From positions 1 through 16,157 of the forward strand of contig DATAMF010000524.1 in the NCBI GenBank assembly GCA_036260665.1: a stretch of DNA of 16,157 nucleotides. Direction: 5' to 3'. This DNA is from DATAMF01 sp036260665 (GTDB taxonomy: Bacteria; Chloroflexota; Anaerolineae; Aggregatilineales; Aggregatilineaceae). The notes beneath the pieces were generated by a model that saw only the letters and a list, made by a program, of their open reading frames with translations, was not told the origin of the DNA and did no database searches. Shown here one piece after another: positions 1 to 7,775 of the stretch; within the stretch, counting starts at the first letter, position 1, and each line of letters opens with the position of its first letter. The position numbers and the translations under genes were made by a program.

Positions 1-11
1 AGTCGATCTTC

Positions 12-47
12 GCCGTTAAGGTTGTTAAGGCTGTTAAAGCCGTTAAG
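12..47 (+). repeat. Four 9-bp direct repeats, consensus GCYGTTAAR
   Basis: Four consecutive 9-mers read GCCGTTAAG, GTTGTTAAG, GCTGTTAAA and GCCGTTAAG with no spacer. They lie about 170 nt upstream of the binding-protein start. The same stretch is open in one + frame from position 3 to a TGA at 120-122, reading as a Val-Lys-rich tail, so it could be either the 3' end of an upstream gene or a non-coding repeat. A 9-bp period does not match one helical turn, which argues mildly against a classical iteron operator. The repeat itself is plain; its role is unknown. Confidence 0.6.
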
Positions 48-83
48 GAGGTGGTTATAGCCAAACAGGACAAAACGCCAAGC

Positions 84-115
84 GCCGCGTACCCCCGTGC
101 AAAGGCATACGCGGC
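84..115 (+). terminator. Possible stem-loop upstream of the sugar operon
   Basis: A perfect 8-bp inverted repeat, GCCGCGTA (84-91) and TACGCGGC (108-115), encloses a 16-nt loop. No T-run follows, so it is a poor intrinsic terminator for an upstream + strand gene. It could equally be an operator or a chance hairpin. It lies between the 9-bp repeats and the first gene of the operon. Confidence 0.3.
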
Positions 116-204
116 ACATTGAGAGAGACAGAGTGGCGTCTCCGGGGCCAATTATACAGAACTTCCCGGCGGCGTACACTCCGAGTGAAAATTGGTAACA
201 TCAC

Positions 205-210
205 AAGGAG
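205..210 (+). promoter_or_regulatory. Shine-Dalgarno AAGGAG deciding the binding-protein start
   Basis: AAGGAG sits 7 nt before the ATG at 218. The open frame extends upstream to 119, but that extension would place an Arg-rich, non-signal sequence ahead of the signal peptide and has no comparable ribosome binding site. The site therefore fixes the start at 218. A second in-frame ATG at 230 is possible but less well spaced. Confidence 0.8.
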
Positions 211-217
211 CTATAAA

Positions 218-1510
218 ATGTCAAGTAAAATGAGATTGTTGTTTGTCCTCACCGTCACGGTGATCGCCCTCAGCCTCTTGGCGAACGTTGTGATCTTCCG
301 GGCCTCCACTGCGCAAGCGCAAGGCTCTGGCAAAGTTCGCGTGGCAACCTGGGACAGCGGCGATGGCCTCGAACCTTGGAACAAAGTCGTTGAAGGTTTT
401 GAAGCCGCCTACCCCGACATTGATGTCGAATTGGAAGCCATTCCCCAGGAATACGGCACTAAGCTGCTGGCGAACATGGCCGCTGGCACTGGCCCCGATG
501 TTTATCAGGTCGGTGATGGTGACGTCGCCAAGTTCGTCGCGCAGGGCATTGTCGAACCCCTCGATCCCTTCATCACGGGTGAGAACGGCTTCGATCTGAC
601 CGCCACCTTCTTCCCAGCGGTAGCTGCTTTCGGCCAGATCAACGGCGAAACCTACCTCCTGACCAAGGACTACAGCCCGCTGGTCCTCTTCTACAACAAA
701 GACCTCTTCGACGACGCCGGTATTGAATACCCCACCGCCGAATGGACCTGGGACGATTTCCTCACCGCCGCCCAAGCCCTGACCAAAGACGGGCGCTGGG
801 GCATTCAGCTTCCTAACGGCTGGGGTGACTGGCTCTGGGATCGTGGCATCTACCCCATTGTCGTCGAAAATGGTGGCCGTTTCATCAGCGAAGACGGTAC
901 AACGGTTGAAGGTGTTCTGAATAGCCCAGAGACAGTCGCGGCGGTTCAGTGGTATGTGGACCTGTTCCTGAAAGAAAAAGTGGCCCCCACCAATGCCGAC
1001 GTAGCCTCCTTCTCTGGTGCCGATCTGTTCACCAGTGGTCAGGTTGCCATGCTCTGGACGGGCCGTTGGCCGCTGTCTGGCTACAAAGATATTGACGGCT
1101 TCAACTTTGGCACCATCGGCCTCCCGACGGGTCCGGCAAGCAAGGGTAACACCCTCTGCTGGTCTGGTTTCGCCATGAACTCCGCCAGCGAGAACAAAGA
1201 AGCGGCTTGGACCTTCATGAAGTACCTTGCCGCGGGTGAAGGTGCGGCGGCCTTCGCGGAATACGCCTTTACGGCGGTCCAGTCGGTGGCCGAAGCCCAG
1301 GGTCTGGCTGATGATGCATACGATGGCCCCATCGTAGCTGATTTGGAAAATGCCGTTCCGATCCCGGATTCCTACTCTCAGTACTATGGCGAATGTGTAG
1401 CGACTCCTTTCAAGGCGCACCTCGAAGAAGTCTTCCTGGCGGGTGCCTCCGTACAGGATGCCATGGACGCCGCTGCCGCCGAAGCACAGGAATGTTTGGA
1501 CGGCAAGTAA
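218..1510 (+). CDS. Sugar ABC transporter substrate-binding protein (CUT1, extracellular solute-binding family 1)
   Basis: A 430-residue protein. Residues 1-35 form a signal peptide: a short basic start, a hydrophobic core (LLFVLTVTVIALSLL) and an AQAQ-G junction that fits signal peptidase I. There is no lipobox Cys, so it is either released or held by an uncleaved N-terminal anchor. The mature part begins KVRVATWDSGD and continues with a periplasmic-binding-protein core typical of family-1 sugar binders, including GTGPDVYQVGDGD, LFYNKDLFDDAGI, TWDDFLTAAQALTKDG, and NKEAAWTFMKYL near the C-terminus; length and order match the family. It captures a sugar or oligosaccharide outside the membrane and delivers it to the two permeases encoded next. 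Ligand identity cannot be read from sequence; the linked GH36 enzyme makes an alpha-galactoside-like ligand plausible (inference). Confidence 0.93.
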   Translation: MSSKMRLLFVLTVTVIALSLLANVVIFRASTAQAQGSGKVRVATWDSGDGLEPWNKVVEGFEAAYPDIDVELEAIPQEYGTKLLANMAAGTGPDVYQVGDGDVAKFVAQGIVEPLDPFITGENGFDLTATFFPAVAAFGQINGETYLLTKDYSPLVLFYNKDLFDDAGIEYPTAEWTWDDFLTAAQALTKDGRWGIQLPNGWGDWLWDRGIYPIVVENGGRFISEDGTTVEGVLNSPETVAAVQWYVDLFLKEKVAPTNADVASFSGADLFTSGQVAMLWTGRWPLSGYKDIDGFNFGTIGLPTGPASKGNTLCWSGFAMNSASENKEAAWTFMKYLAAGEGAAAFAEYAFTAVQSVAEAQGLADDAYDGPIVADLENAVPIPDSYSQYYGECVATPFKAHLEEVFLAGASVQDAMDAAAAEAQECLDGK

Positions 1511-1527
1511 GCCTCATCTCACAAAAG

Positions 1528-1556
1528 TGGAGCGGGTCGGTGAGCGGCCCGCTCCA
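1528..1556 (+). terminator. Intercistronic stem-loop between binding protein and permeases
   Basis: TGGAGCGGG (1528-1536) and CCCGCTCCA (1548-1556) form a perfect 9-bp, GC-rich stem with an 11-nt loop. It lies just after the binding-protein stop and ends 24 nt before the permease ATG. Only a weak T-containing stretch follows (ATCTTAATA). Stem-loops here in sugar-transporter operons are known to protect upstream mRNA or partly terminate, giving more binding protein than permease; that role is inferred here. Confidence 0.6.
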
Positions 1557-1580
1557 ATCTTAATACCGGAGGACGCCCCA

Positions 1581-2513
1581 ATGGCTGCCAGTGCAGTGAC
1601 GACTAAAAAACCATTTTGGACAGGTAAACGCCGGGAAAACATGTGGTTTTACCTGTTGGTTTCGCCTTGGATCATTGGTTTTCTGTTGTTTACCGTAGTC
1701 CCGATTCTCTACTCGATTTATATCAGTTTTACCGAATGGACCATGTTATCCTCCCCACATTGGGTCGGCTTTAAAAATTTTGAAGAAATGTATCACGATC
1801 CGGACATCAAACATTCCCTCTGGATCACCACCAAGTACAGCCTCATCAGTGTGCCGCTCCGTATGACAATTGCCCTGCTTTTGGCGATGCTGCTCAACGA
1901 AGTGACGAGGTTTGTCGGCCTCTTCCGTACTGCCTTCTATCTACCCAGCGTGGTCGCCAGTGTAGCAGTTGCCGTACTCTGGCAGTGGATTCTAAATCCC
2001 CGGTTTGGCCCCTTTAACGCCATGCTGCGCAAGGTCGGTCTTGAAGGCCCCAATTGGTTTAGCGACCCCAAATATGCATTGTACGCCTTGATCATCATGA
2101 GTTCCTGGGGAGTCGGGGGTGAAATGCTCATTTTTCTGGCGGGCCTCAAGGGTATCCCACGCATCCTCTATGAGGCTGCTGAAATCGACGGTGCCAACCG
2201 TTTCCAGCGTTTCCGCCGTGTCACCCTCCCCATGCTCAGCCCGACCATTTTCTTCAACTTGGTTATGGCGGTGATCGGTTCCTTCCAGACCTTCGACAGT
2301 GCTTTTGTGATCTCCACCGCCCGTGCGGGGGCAATCGGCTCTCCCCTGAAATCGACTCTCTTTTACATGTTGTATTTGTACCAATCGGCCTTTTCCAACC
2401 TCAGGATGGGCTACGCCTCGGCTATGGCTTGGCTGCTGTTCGTTGTGATCGTAGCCGTCACCTTCCTGATCAACTACAGCTCGAAAAAATGGGTCTTCTA
2501 CGGGGATAGTTAA
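1581..2513 (+). CDS. Sugar ABC transporter permease, MalF/UgpA-like (CUT1)
   Basis: A 310-residue inner-membrane subunit, half of the translocation pore. After a basic cytoplasmic leader (residues 1-21) comes a first membrane segment at about 22-50 (LLVSPWIIGFLLFTVVPIL), then further segments around 90-108, 118-138, 165-187, 224-243 and 280-299, six in all as expected. The EAA loop that docks on the ATPase is clear at about 198-218 (YEAAEIDGANRFQRFRRVTLP). The start is the ATG preceded by CCGGAGG about 8 nt upstream. The frame is open further upstream into the binding-protein gene, but that part has no membrane or leader character. It pairs with the next permease, 1 nt downstream. No ATP-binding subunit is encoded in the window, so it probably uses a shared MsmK/UgpC-type ATPase. 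Confidence 0.93.
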   Translation: MAASAVTTKKPFWTGKRRENMWFYLLVSPWIIGFLLFTVVPILYSIYISFTEWTMLSSPHWVGFKNFEEMYHDPDIKHSLWITTKYSLISVPLRMTIALLLAMLLNEVTRFVGLFRTAFYLPSVVASVAVAVLWQWILNPRFGPFNAMLRKVGLEGPNWFSDPKYALYALIIMSSWGVGGEMLIFLAGLKGIPRILYEAAEIDGANRFQRFRRVTLPMLSPTIFFNLVMAVIGSFQTFDSAFVISTARAGAIGSPLKSTLFYMLYLYQSAFSNLRMGYASAMAWLLFVVIVAVTFLINYSSKKWVFYGDS

Positions 2514-2514
2514 C

Positions 2515-3411
2515 ATGGGCGTTAAAGCGAAAACAACAACGCAATCGAATAGGGTCATCACCATCTGGCGCAATATTCGTCCGGGCAGAATTCTTTATAC
2601 CCTGATCATCTATAGTGTGCTGATAGCGCTCAGTCTGCTGTTTCTGTTTCCCTTTGCCTGGATGATTCTGTCTGCTTTGAAATCCCAGTATCAAATCTAT
2701 CTCTGGCCTCCCAAGTGGATCCCCGACCCGTTCATGTGGGAAAACTTCAAGGAAGTTTTTAACAATCCTTATCTACCATTTGATACCTTCATCAAGAACA
2801 CGATGATCCTCGAAGTGGGCATAATCAGCGGGCGTTTAATCTCCTGCACCCTCATTGCCTATGCCTTTGCCCGCCTCGATGCGCCTGGCAAGAATGTTCT
2901 CTTCGGCATCCTGATGTTAACTCTGATGATCCCCAACGCCATCTTGCGTATTCCCACCTTCATTCTCTTTACCAAGTTTGGCTGGATCAACAGCTTCAAA
3001 CCCCTGATCGTGCCGGCTTGGTTTGGTGAGGCTTACGCCATCTTCCTGATGCGCCAGTTCTTCAGGACCATCCCCAAAGAACTGGAAGAAGCAGCGCTCG
3101 TCGATGGCGCAAGTCGTCTGTCAATCATCTTCCGCATCATCGTACCCTTGAGCGTTCCCGTTTTGACCGTGATCGCCATTCTGAGCTTCAAAGACATTTG
3201 GAACGACTTTATGGGGCCGCTGCTTTACCTGAACGAAACCTCAAAATACACAGTGTCCATCGGCTTAGCCTATTTGAACGGCCAGTACGATGTCAAAATG
3301 AATCTGCTTATGGCCGCATCCGTCACCCTGATGCTGCCCACATTGATTTTGTTCTTCATTGCCCAGCGCGCCTTTGTTGAAGGTATTTCGATGACCGGGC
3401 TGAAAGGCTAG
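2515..3411 (+). CDS. Sugar ABC transporter permease, MalG/UgpE-like (CUT1)
   Basis: A 298-residue partner permease. Residues 1-26 are a basic cytoplasmic leader; membrane segments lie near 28-53, 100-120, 127-150, 164-182, 212-232 and 266-285. The EAA loop is at about 191-210 (EEAALVDGASRLSIIFRIIVP), with the glycine and spacing of this subfamily. The C-terminus VEGISMTGLKG matches the typical G-x-T-x-GA/L-K-G ending of CUT1 permeases. The ATG lies 1 nt after the upstream stop, with a GGGGA stretch 8-12 nt before it, so translation is likely coupled. Function: forms the heterodimeric channel with the preceding gene product for sugar import across the cytoplasmic membrane. Confidence 0.94.
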   Translation: MGVKAKTTTQSNRVITIWRNIRPGRILYTLIIYSVLIALSLLFLFPFAWMILSALKSQYQIYLWPPKWIPDPFMWENFKEVFNNPYLPFDTFIKNTMILEVGIISGRLISCTLIAYAFARLDAPGKNVLFGILMLTLMIPNAILRIPTFILFTKFGWINSFKPLIVPAWFGEAYAIFLMRQFFRTIPKELEEAALVDGASRLSIIFRIIVPLSVPVLTVIAILSFKDIWNDFMGPLLYLNETSKYTVSIGLAYLNGQYDVKMNLLMAASVTLMLPTLILFFIAQRAFVEGISMTGLKG

Positions 3412-3418
3412 TATCCGT

Positions 3419-5494
3419 ATGCAACTGCCACCGAATTACTATCACTGTTTTTTAGGGAATGGCCTGGATGCGGTACTGGTAGGTCCAACCGGGTCAATGG
3501 TGCCGGATAAAATCGCGGTTGATCGCTGTAATTGGTATAAATCCGACCGCTATTACCCGGAAGACAAGTTAGTTGAGGTGGCAGGCCGCTGGCCCATCGG
3601 CAAACCGCTCGAACACGCCCCCGAATCCGGCTGGTACGAGATCGCGCCGCTGGGTCGCACATGGTATCACATCGTTTATGAGGGACAGCCGCTTACGCTG
3701 CAAGCCAGCCAGCAGCGTTTTATCCCGCAGGAAGGAACCCTTTACACCACCCTGGATTATGGCCCTGTGAAAGGTGAGGCCGTAACCTGGCTTCACGCCA
3801 AGCAGTCAATCCTGATCGAACGTTACACCTTCGACCACCCCGTCGATTTCCAGGCCTGGATGGGGCCGGGCGTCTGGTTCGATGACGGCTGGGACACTGA
3901 TCCTTTTCGCAGCGTGAATATAGGGCCTGATGTCGGCCATTATGATGTAGGCGAAACGCAGGGCATCCTGCTGCTTCGCCTCGATCCCCCCAGCGCTCAG
4001 CTTGGACAGAATGGCTTGGACCGTTCCATGACCGTTCACGCCCAACAAATCACCAAATATTTCGCCATCACCGACAACCGCCAGGGGCCGCTCGATCCAT
4101 CCTTGATCGATGCCCAGATCGCGCGTGGATATGCCTCCCTCCGCGAGGAACATCTCGCCTTCTGGCACAGCTACTTCGCCGCCTCTCGCATCCAGATTCC
4201 CGACGAGCAGTTCCAGTATTTCTACGACGCCACCATGTATCACCTGAAAGCCATGCAGAGCCGCACATCCGGCGGCCTTCCGGTCAACAATCTTCGCCGC
4301 ACCTGGTCTTCCCACATCTTCTGGGATTCCTACTATTTGCAGCATGTTTTGCTGGAAGCGAATCACCGTTATGAGGCTTTAGAAGGTTGTCGTTTTTTCC
4401 AGCGTACCATCGACCATGCCCGCCGCCATGCCCGCGAGGAATTTGGCTGTGATGGCCTCAAATGGGACTGGGAAATCACCCATGATGGTCGCAAAGCCTA
4501 TGGCGTGCTGCTGCACCAGAAATTTCAGATTCACAACAACGCTTCCTATGCCAATCAGATTTGGGGTTATTATCTGGTCACGCAGGATGAAGCCATGCTG
4601 CGCGAGTTCTATCCCATTCTCGAAGGTTTGGCTCAGTTCTATCTGAATTGTATTGTGCAGGAAACCGAGCGCGGCTGGGAAATCGGCTATCAGGTTGGCG
4701 TCCACGAAAGTCCCATCAAAGTCCGCAACGACAGCACCAATCTGTCCGGCACCATAGTAATCCTCCGCCACTGCGCCACCGCCGCCCGCCTTCTGAATCT
4801 GGAAACCGACTTCACTCGTCGCTGCGCCGAAGTCGCGGATCACCTGCTCAAAACATTAGACACCCTCTATAACGGCAGGTTTTTCAAAGCCTCCGATGAG
4901 GGCGACCATCTCAGTATGGGGTCTATTGCTTCCATCTACCCCATGCAGGCCATCCCGTTCCATGATCCGCGCGCCCTCAGCACCGTTCAGGCTTACGTTG
5001 ATGCCAATCAGCGTTTTGTGGTCGGCTACGATGGCAAAGATCGCGACTTTCCCTGGGCAACCGGCATCCTCGCCACCATTGTCGCCTGGCAGGGCAACGG
5101 CGAATTAGCTTGGCGCATCATCGACTCCACCCGCCCCACCATTTGCACTTTTGGCGGTATGACTGAAGTGATGGAAAATTACGAGTGGAATATGCAGTAT
5201 TTCGGTACTGCGCAGGCCGCCGTGTGTACCGCTATCCACCAGTTGCTCCTTCAGTCCTCGACCGATAGCATTCACATCTTCCCAGCCTTGCCCGCCGCCT
5301 GGACCACCGTCGCCTTCGAGCATCTGCTGGCTGCTGGCCTGACCGTCTCCGCCACCCGGAACAGTCAATCCGTCGCCTGTGTGCTCAAAAACGAATCCCC
5401 CATAACGCTCAAACGTGACATCCGTTATGGTGATCAACTCAACGAAGTGATTATTGCCCCTGGTGAGGTCCGCCTCCTGGAGTGGGATTTATGA
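3419..5494 (+). CDS. Cytoplasmic six-hairpin glycosidase/phosphorylase (GH65/GH95-like)
   Basis: A 691-residue protein without signal peptide or membrane segment. The N-terminal third (about 1-250) looks like the beta-sandwich seen in GH65 and GH95 enzymes; from about 260 the pattern is an (alpha/alpha)6 toroid. H-x-FWD (299-303, SHIFWDSYY) resembles the GHxFWDTE motif of GH65, and VGVHES with Glu430, followed by NDSTN, aligns by eye with GPDEYHE...NNAYTN, which holds the GH65 acid catalyst. The C-terminal IHIFPALPAAW recalls the IHLLPALP motif of GH95. It could be an inverting hydrolase or a phosphorylase; the phosphate-binding loop cannot be judged by eye. It starts 7 nt after the permease stop (GAAAGG as ribosome site) and overlaps the next gene by 4 nt. 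Likely role: intracellular cleavage of the imported glycoside. Superfamily fairly sure, exact family and substrate not. Confidence 0.75.
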   Translation: MQLPPNYYHCFLGNGLDAVLVGPTGSMVPDKIAVDRCNWYKSDRYYPEDKLVEVAGRWPIGKPLEHAPESGWYEIAPLGRTWYHIVYEGQPLTLQASQQRFIPQEGTLYTTLDYGPVKGEAVTWLHAKQSILIERYTFDHPVDFQAWMGPGVWFDDGWDTDPFRSVNIGPDVGHYDVGETQGILLLRLDPPSAQLGQNGLDRSMTVHAQQITKYFAITDNRQGPLDPSLIDAQIARGYASLREEHLAFWHSYFAASRIQIPDEQFQYFYDATMYHLKAMQSRTSGGLPVNNLRRTWSSHIFWDSYYLQHVLLEANHRYEALEGCRFFQRTIDHARRHAREEFGCDGLKWDWEITHDGRKAYGVLLHQKFQIHNNASYANQIWGYYLVTQDEAMLREFYPILEGLAQFYLNCIVQETERGWEIGYQVGVHESPIKVRNDSTNLSGTIVILRHCATAARLLNLETDFTRRCAEVADHLLKTLDTLYNGRFFKASDEGDHLSMGSIASIYPMQAIPFHDPRALSTVQAYVDANQRFVVGYDGKDRDFPWATGILATIVAWQGNGELAWRIIDSTRPTICTFGGMTEVMENYEWNMQYFGTAQAAVCTAIHQLLLQSSTDSIHIFPALPAAWTTVAFEHLLAAGLTVSATRNSQSVACVLKNESPITLKRDIRYGDQLNEVIIAPGEVRLLEWDL

Positions 5495-7773
5495 CAACGG
5501 CGGTGGCGGATTCCCGTCAACGACTTCTGATCATGTTGGCCCTATCCCTTGTGTCGGGCACCGGGTTAGCATTTGAAATCACGCTGACGCGCATTTTTTC
5601 CCTGTTCTTCCAATATCACTATGCGTTTCTGGCCGTATCCCTCACCGTCTTCGGCCTGAGTCTCGGCGCAGCGTTCGCCCATTTTTTCCCCAAACCCACC
5701 ATCAAAACCCTCATTCTCGTTCTGATAATCCTGGGCTTGGTTTTTCCCGTCGCTACCCTGTTTTTATCCCGCTACCCCTCCGCCGCATCCGTCGCGCCCC
5801 GTGCAGGGGTAGCGCTTATCCCGTTTATTCTGATCGGGCTGTTTGCTGCCCTCACCTTCGACCACTTTTCCGCCTACAGTGGCCTGCTCTATGCTGCCGA
5901 CCTGATCGGCGCGGGAGTCGGCGTGCTGGCTGTTCTCCTGCTGCTCACCCTGTGGAGCACATTTAGTGTCGTTCTGTTCCTTGGTGTTTTGATTAGTGGA
6001 GTCGCCCTTGCCCTGGCCTTCACCACCATACGCCCAGATCGCCGCATGTGGGGCGCTGCCACTGCGGTCTGCGCCATTGGACTGATCCTCTTCGTAGGGA
6101 ATCTTGCTTCCGGCTTTATCAATTTCCACCCGGCATGGCTCACGGGAGTCACCCGCGACAAAACCATGTTCCAGATTCTCGAAACTCCAGGCTCGGACCT
6201 CGTTTACACCACGTGGAGTCCCTTCGCCCAGGTGGATGTCGTCGAAACCGCCGATCCTTCTTCCAAATATGTCTTTTCTGATGGCGGCGCGGGCAGTTAC
6301 ATGCTTCGTTATGATAGCACCCTCGCCAGCATCCAATCTTGGCAGCAGACTATCGACTATCTACCCTTTTCCGTCGCCCCTACCACCGACACCCTGATCA
6401 TCGGTGCAGGCGGCGGCAAAGATGTCGCCTTAGCCCTGCTTGCCGGATCACAGTCCATCACTGCCGTCGAAGTCAATCCCGCCGTCGTGACTGCCACCCG
6501 CCGCTACGCCGACTACAACGGCGGCATTCTGAACCTTCCCCCGGTGAATCTGATAGAAGGTGATGCCCGCGCTTTTGTCGAGCGCGACGATACCGGCTAC
6601 GACCTGATCTATCTCAACTTGGTCTATACTCAGGCCGCCGGATCTGCGAGTCAGGCCCTTGTCGAAAACTATATTTTCACGTGGCAAGCGTTCCGTACTT
6701 ACTTAGAGCGCTTGAAACCCGGCGGTATGATCGGCATCGTCTCCCACAACGCTCTTGAAGCCAGCCGCGCCGCCGTGACCGCCCTCCGCGCCTTTGACGA
6801 CATGGGCATCCCGCCCGCCCAGGCACTTGATCACCTGCTCCTGTGGATGCGCCCCTCCGACGACGCCACCCTGCGCACCAGCGTGCTTCTCATAACCAAA
6901 GACCCCCTCACCCACACCATGATCGATACCGTTAGCGCCAACGCCCACACCCTCGGCATGCAGGGTCTTTATGTGCCCGGCGATTTTGAAGTGGCTTTCG
7001 AACCACTGCGGAATGGCATGTCCCTGGATGACTTCATAGCTGAAGATGGCGACTACGATCTGAGTCCCACCAGCGACGATAGCCCCTACTTTTTCCAGCT
7101 TGACTACGGTCTGCCGCGTCCCATCCAATCCGCCCTGGTAACAGCGATTTTCCTGGCACTCGGCCTGTCCATTTTCGCAATCCTCCTTCCCGACACCCGC
7201 ACCGGCGGCCTGCTGCCCTGGCTCTCCATGACTGTCTACGCCGCCCTTATCGGCACCGCCTTTATGCTCGTCGAAATCCCGCTGATCCAGCGCTTCCAAC
7301 TTGTTCTCGGTTATCCAACGCTGTCCTTGATAGCCGTTTTGGGCACTTTATTATTCGCCGGAGGTGTCGGTAGTCTGTTCAGCCAGCGCTGGACCACGGC
7401 CCGCCTTTCCCAGCGCGTGACGTTGGCAGGCCTGTGGATCGCAGCCGTATCGGTAATCTATCATTTCCTCCTGTCACCCCTTCTCGATGCCGTACTGGAA
7501 CACCCCCTGGCCCTTCGCCTCCTGGCCGTGATCATCCTCACCGCATTGCTGGGCCTTCCAATGGGCATCCCCTTCCCTAGCTTGATGCGGGCAGCGGGTC
7601 GTTTCCGTCAGCGGATTGCGTTATTATGGGCAGTGAATGGGGTCTTCTCCGTCCTAGGATCAGTGTTGTCTGTTGTCATTTCGATGACCTGGGGTTTTAG
7701 CTGGGCCTTGTTACTCGGCGCGTGCCTCTACTTGGCGTTAGCCGGACTCGCGCGAACGATGGAGTTCAGTTAA
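5491..7773 (+). CDS. Polytopic membrane protein with spermidine-synthase-like domain
   Basis: A 760-residue protein with three parts. Residues 10-210 hold about six membrane segments, starting with the family signature LVSGTGLAFEITLTRIFSL. Residues about 220-475 are a Rossmann-type aminopropyltransferase-like domain: nucleotide loop LIIGAGGGKDV (302-312), acidic AVEVNP (Glu327) and LIEGDAR (Asp358). Residues about 545-755 hold five or so further segments, including MLVEIPLIQRFQLVLGYP and LPMGIPFPSLMR, typical of large membrane spermidine-synthase homologues. The SPYFF motif before the C-terminal segments also fits. At the position of the catalytic Asp of true spermidine synthases the sequence reads YDLIYLNLVYT, with Asn376. 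The ATG overlaps the upstream TGA (ATGA), with GGAG 8 nt before it; a GTG three codons upstream is less likely. Its job in a sugar operon is unknown; polyamine synthesis should not be assumed. Confidence 0.8.
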   Translation: MTTAVADSRQRLLIMLALSLVSGTGLAFEITLTRIFSLFFQYHYAFLAVSLTVFGLSLGAAFAHFFPKPTIKTLILVLIILGLVFPVATLFLSRYPSAASVAPRAGVALIPFILIGLFAALTFDHFSAYSGLLYAADLIGAGVGVLAVLLLLTLWSTFSVVLFLGVLISGVALALAFTTIRPDRRMWGAATAVCAIGLILFVGNLASGFINFHPAWLTGVTRDKTMFQILETPGSDLVYTTWSPFAQVDVVETADPSSKYVFSDGGAGSYMLRYDSTLASIQSWQQTIDYLPFSVAPTTDTLIIGAGGGKDVALALLAGSQSITAVEVNPAVVTATRRYADYNGGILNLPPVNLIEGDARAFVERDDTGYDLIYLNLVYTQAAGSASQALVENYIFTWQAFRTYLERLKPGGMIGIVSHNALEASRAAVTALRAFDDMGIPPAQALDHLLLWMRPSDDATLRTSVLLITKDPLTHTMIDTVSANAHTLGMQGLYVPGDFEVAFEPLRNGMSLDDFIAEDGDYDLSPTSDDSPYFFQLDYGLPRPIQSALVTAIFLALGLSIFAILLPDTRTGGLLPWLSMTVYAALIGTAFMLVEIPLIQRFQLVLGYPTLSLIAVLGTLLFAGGVGSLFSQRWTTARLSQRVTLAGLWIAAVSVIYHFLLSPLLDAVLEHPLALRLLAVIILTALLGLPMGIPFPSLMRAAGRFRQRIALLWAVNGVFSVLGSVLSVVISMTWGFSWALLLGACLYLALAGLARTMEFS

Positions 7774-7775
7774 TC

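Noticed and set aside
119..217. N-terminal extension of the binding protein
   Set aside because: It would put an Arg-rich segment ahead of a clear signal peptide, and a good ribosome site supports the ATG at 218.
221..1420. 399-residue minus-strand open frame
   Set aside because: It is a shadow of the binding-protein gene. The + strand product has a signal peptide, ribosome site and family motifs; the minus product has none.
1443..1580. N-terminal extension of the first permease
   Set aside because: It lies inside the binding-protein gene and runs through the stem-loop. The ATG at 1581 has a GGAGG site and the expected leader.
6703..7299. 198-residue minus-strand open frame, along with similar ones at 1992-2573 and 3806-4366
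   Set aside because: Gly/Asp/His-rich composition typical of antisense frames in this codon usage; each lies fully opposite a recognised gene.
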